Positions 52,504 through 52,595 of a stretch of 52,595 bases of DNA are shown here, one piece after another (position 1 is the stretch's first letter; the number at the start of each line of letters is the position of its first letter). The position numbers and the translations under genes are program-made. Origin of the DNA: an uncultured Alphaproteobacteria bacterium (GTDB lineage Bacteria; Pseudomonadota; Alphaproteobacteria; Bin95); the NCBI GenBank assembly GCA_938083135.1, contig CALLKY010000018.1, positions 1 through 52,595 of the forward strand, given 5' to 3'. Below the pieces are notes generated by a model. That model was given only the letters and a program-made list of their open reading frames with translations. It ran no database searches and was not told where the DNA came from.

Positions 52504-52595
52504 GGACAGGTGGGTGAGTGGCTTAAACCAGTGGATTGCTAATCCGCCGTACGGATAATTCTGTACCGAGGGTTCGAATCCCTCCTTGTCCGCCA
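52504..52595 (+). tRNA. tRNA-Ser (anticodon GCU)
   Basis: The acceptor arms GGACAGG (52504-52510) and CTTGTCC pair with one G-T wobble, followed by the discriminator G and an encoded CCA at 52593-52595. The anticodon loop TTGCTAA has GCT, reading AGC/AGU serine codons. A long variable arm with GTACGG/CTGTAC is the class II signature for Ser. The T arm GAGGGTTCGAATCCCTC is intact. The gene ends exactly at the window edge. Confidence 0.95.

Noticed and set aside
1-52595. CRISPR array, prophage, insertion sequence or toxin-antitoxin locus
   Set aside because: No regularly spaced repeats, transposase, integrase, phage structural gene or recognised toxin was found on either strand.

Overview
The window reads as chromosomal DNA from an alphaproteobacterium, probably a free-living aerobic member of a Rhodospirillales-like lineage. 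The indicators are families largely confined to that class: an EipB/DUF1849 envelope protein, a DUF2852 membrane protein, a 41-residue aa3-type cytochrome oxidase subunit IV, an HdaA-like DnaA paralogue, a DUF2066 exported protein, a DinB with an N-terminal zinc ribbon, and GatCAB beside bacterial AspS. No prophage, insertion sequence, CRISPR array or rRNA gene was seen. The only tRNA gene is tRNA-Ser(GCU) at the extreme right end.

Layout. (1) 1-6.1 kb: a TRAP substrate-binding gene that stops early, a tiny Flp/Tad-pilin-like gene, an acyl-CoA dehydrogenase, trpS, and murJ divergent from a degenerate-GGDEF/EAL gene; the murJ and EAL start codons overlap in one CATG. (2) 6.2-9.3 kb: rpsD, ndk, the small oxidase subunit, and purM-purN. 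(3) 9.4-20.1 kb: a housekeeping block with DUF2066, AI-2E/PerM transporter, hdaA, ppk, ppx, rnd, aspS and the EipB-like gene. (4) 20.1-25 kb: dinB, a luciferase-like flavin oxidoreductase, an Lrp regulator, trxB and a LysR regulator. (5) 25-28.2 kb: a structured, terminator-ended RNA element followed by an orphan fused TRAP permease and a GGCT-like gene. (6) 28.3-32.6 kb: DUF2852, a UbiD-family decarboxylase with a terminator-like hairpin over its ribosome binding site, OmpA/BON, a membrane HhH protein and a BadI-like ring-cleaving hydrolase. (7) 32.6-42.7 kb, minus strand: a complete branched-chain/aromatic-acid type ABC importer (livG, livH, livM, livK, livF) with an acyl-CoA ligase embedded in it, then a pyridine nucleotide-disulfide oxidoreductase and a ThDP enzyme. 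(8) 42.8-52.6 kb: an acyl-CoA-dehydrogenase-fold flavoprotein, a secreted GH5 glycosidase, ruvX, gatCAB, an OmpA-type porin, small proteins, a Na+/Ca2+ exchanger and tRNA-Ser.

How the genes fit together. Most of the window is housekeeping. The accessory theme is uptake and CoA-dependent oxidation of carboxylic acids: an ABC importer with a built-in ligase, a convergent BadI-type hydrolase, a UbiD decarboxylase, and an acyl-CoA dehydrogenase whose usual catalytic-Glu motif reads IGDGTAQ, as I recall for cyclohexanecarboxyl-CoA dehydrogenases. That points to alicyclic or aromatic acid degradation, but this is inference and the hydratase and hydroxyacyl dehydrogenase steps are not in the window. 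The most promising undescribed elements are the RNA element at about 25038-25166, the terminator/RBS overlap before the UbiD gene, and the shared-start murJ/EAL pair.
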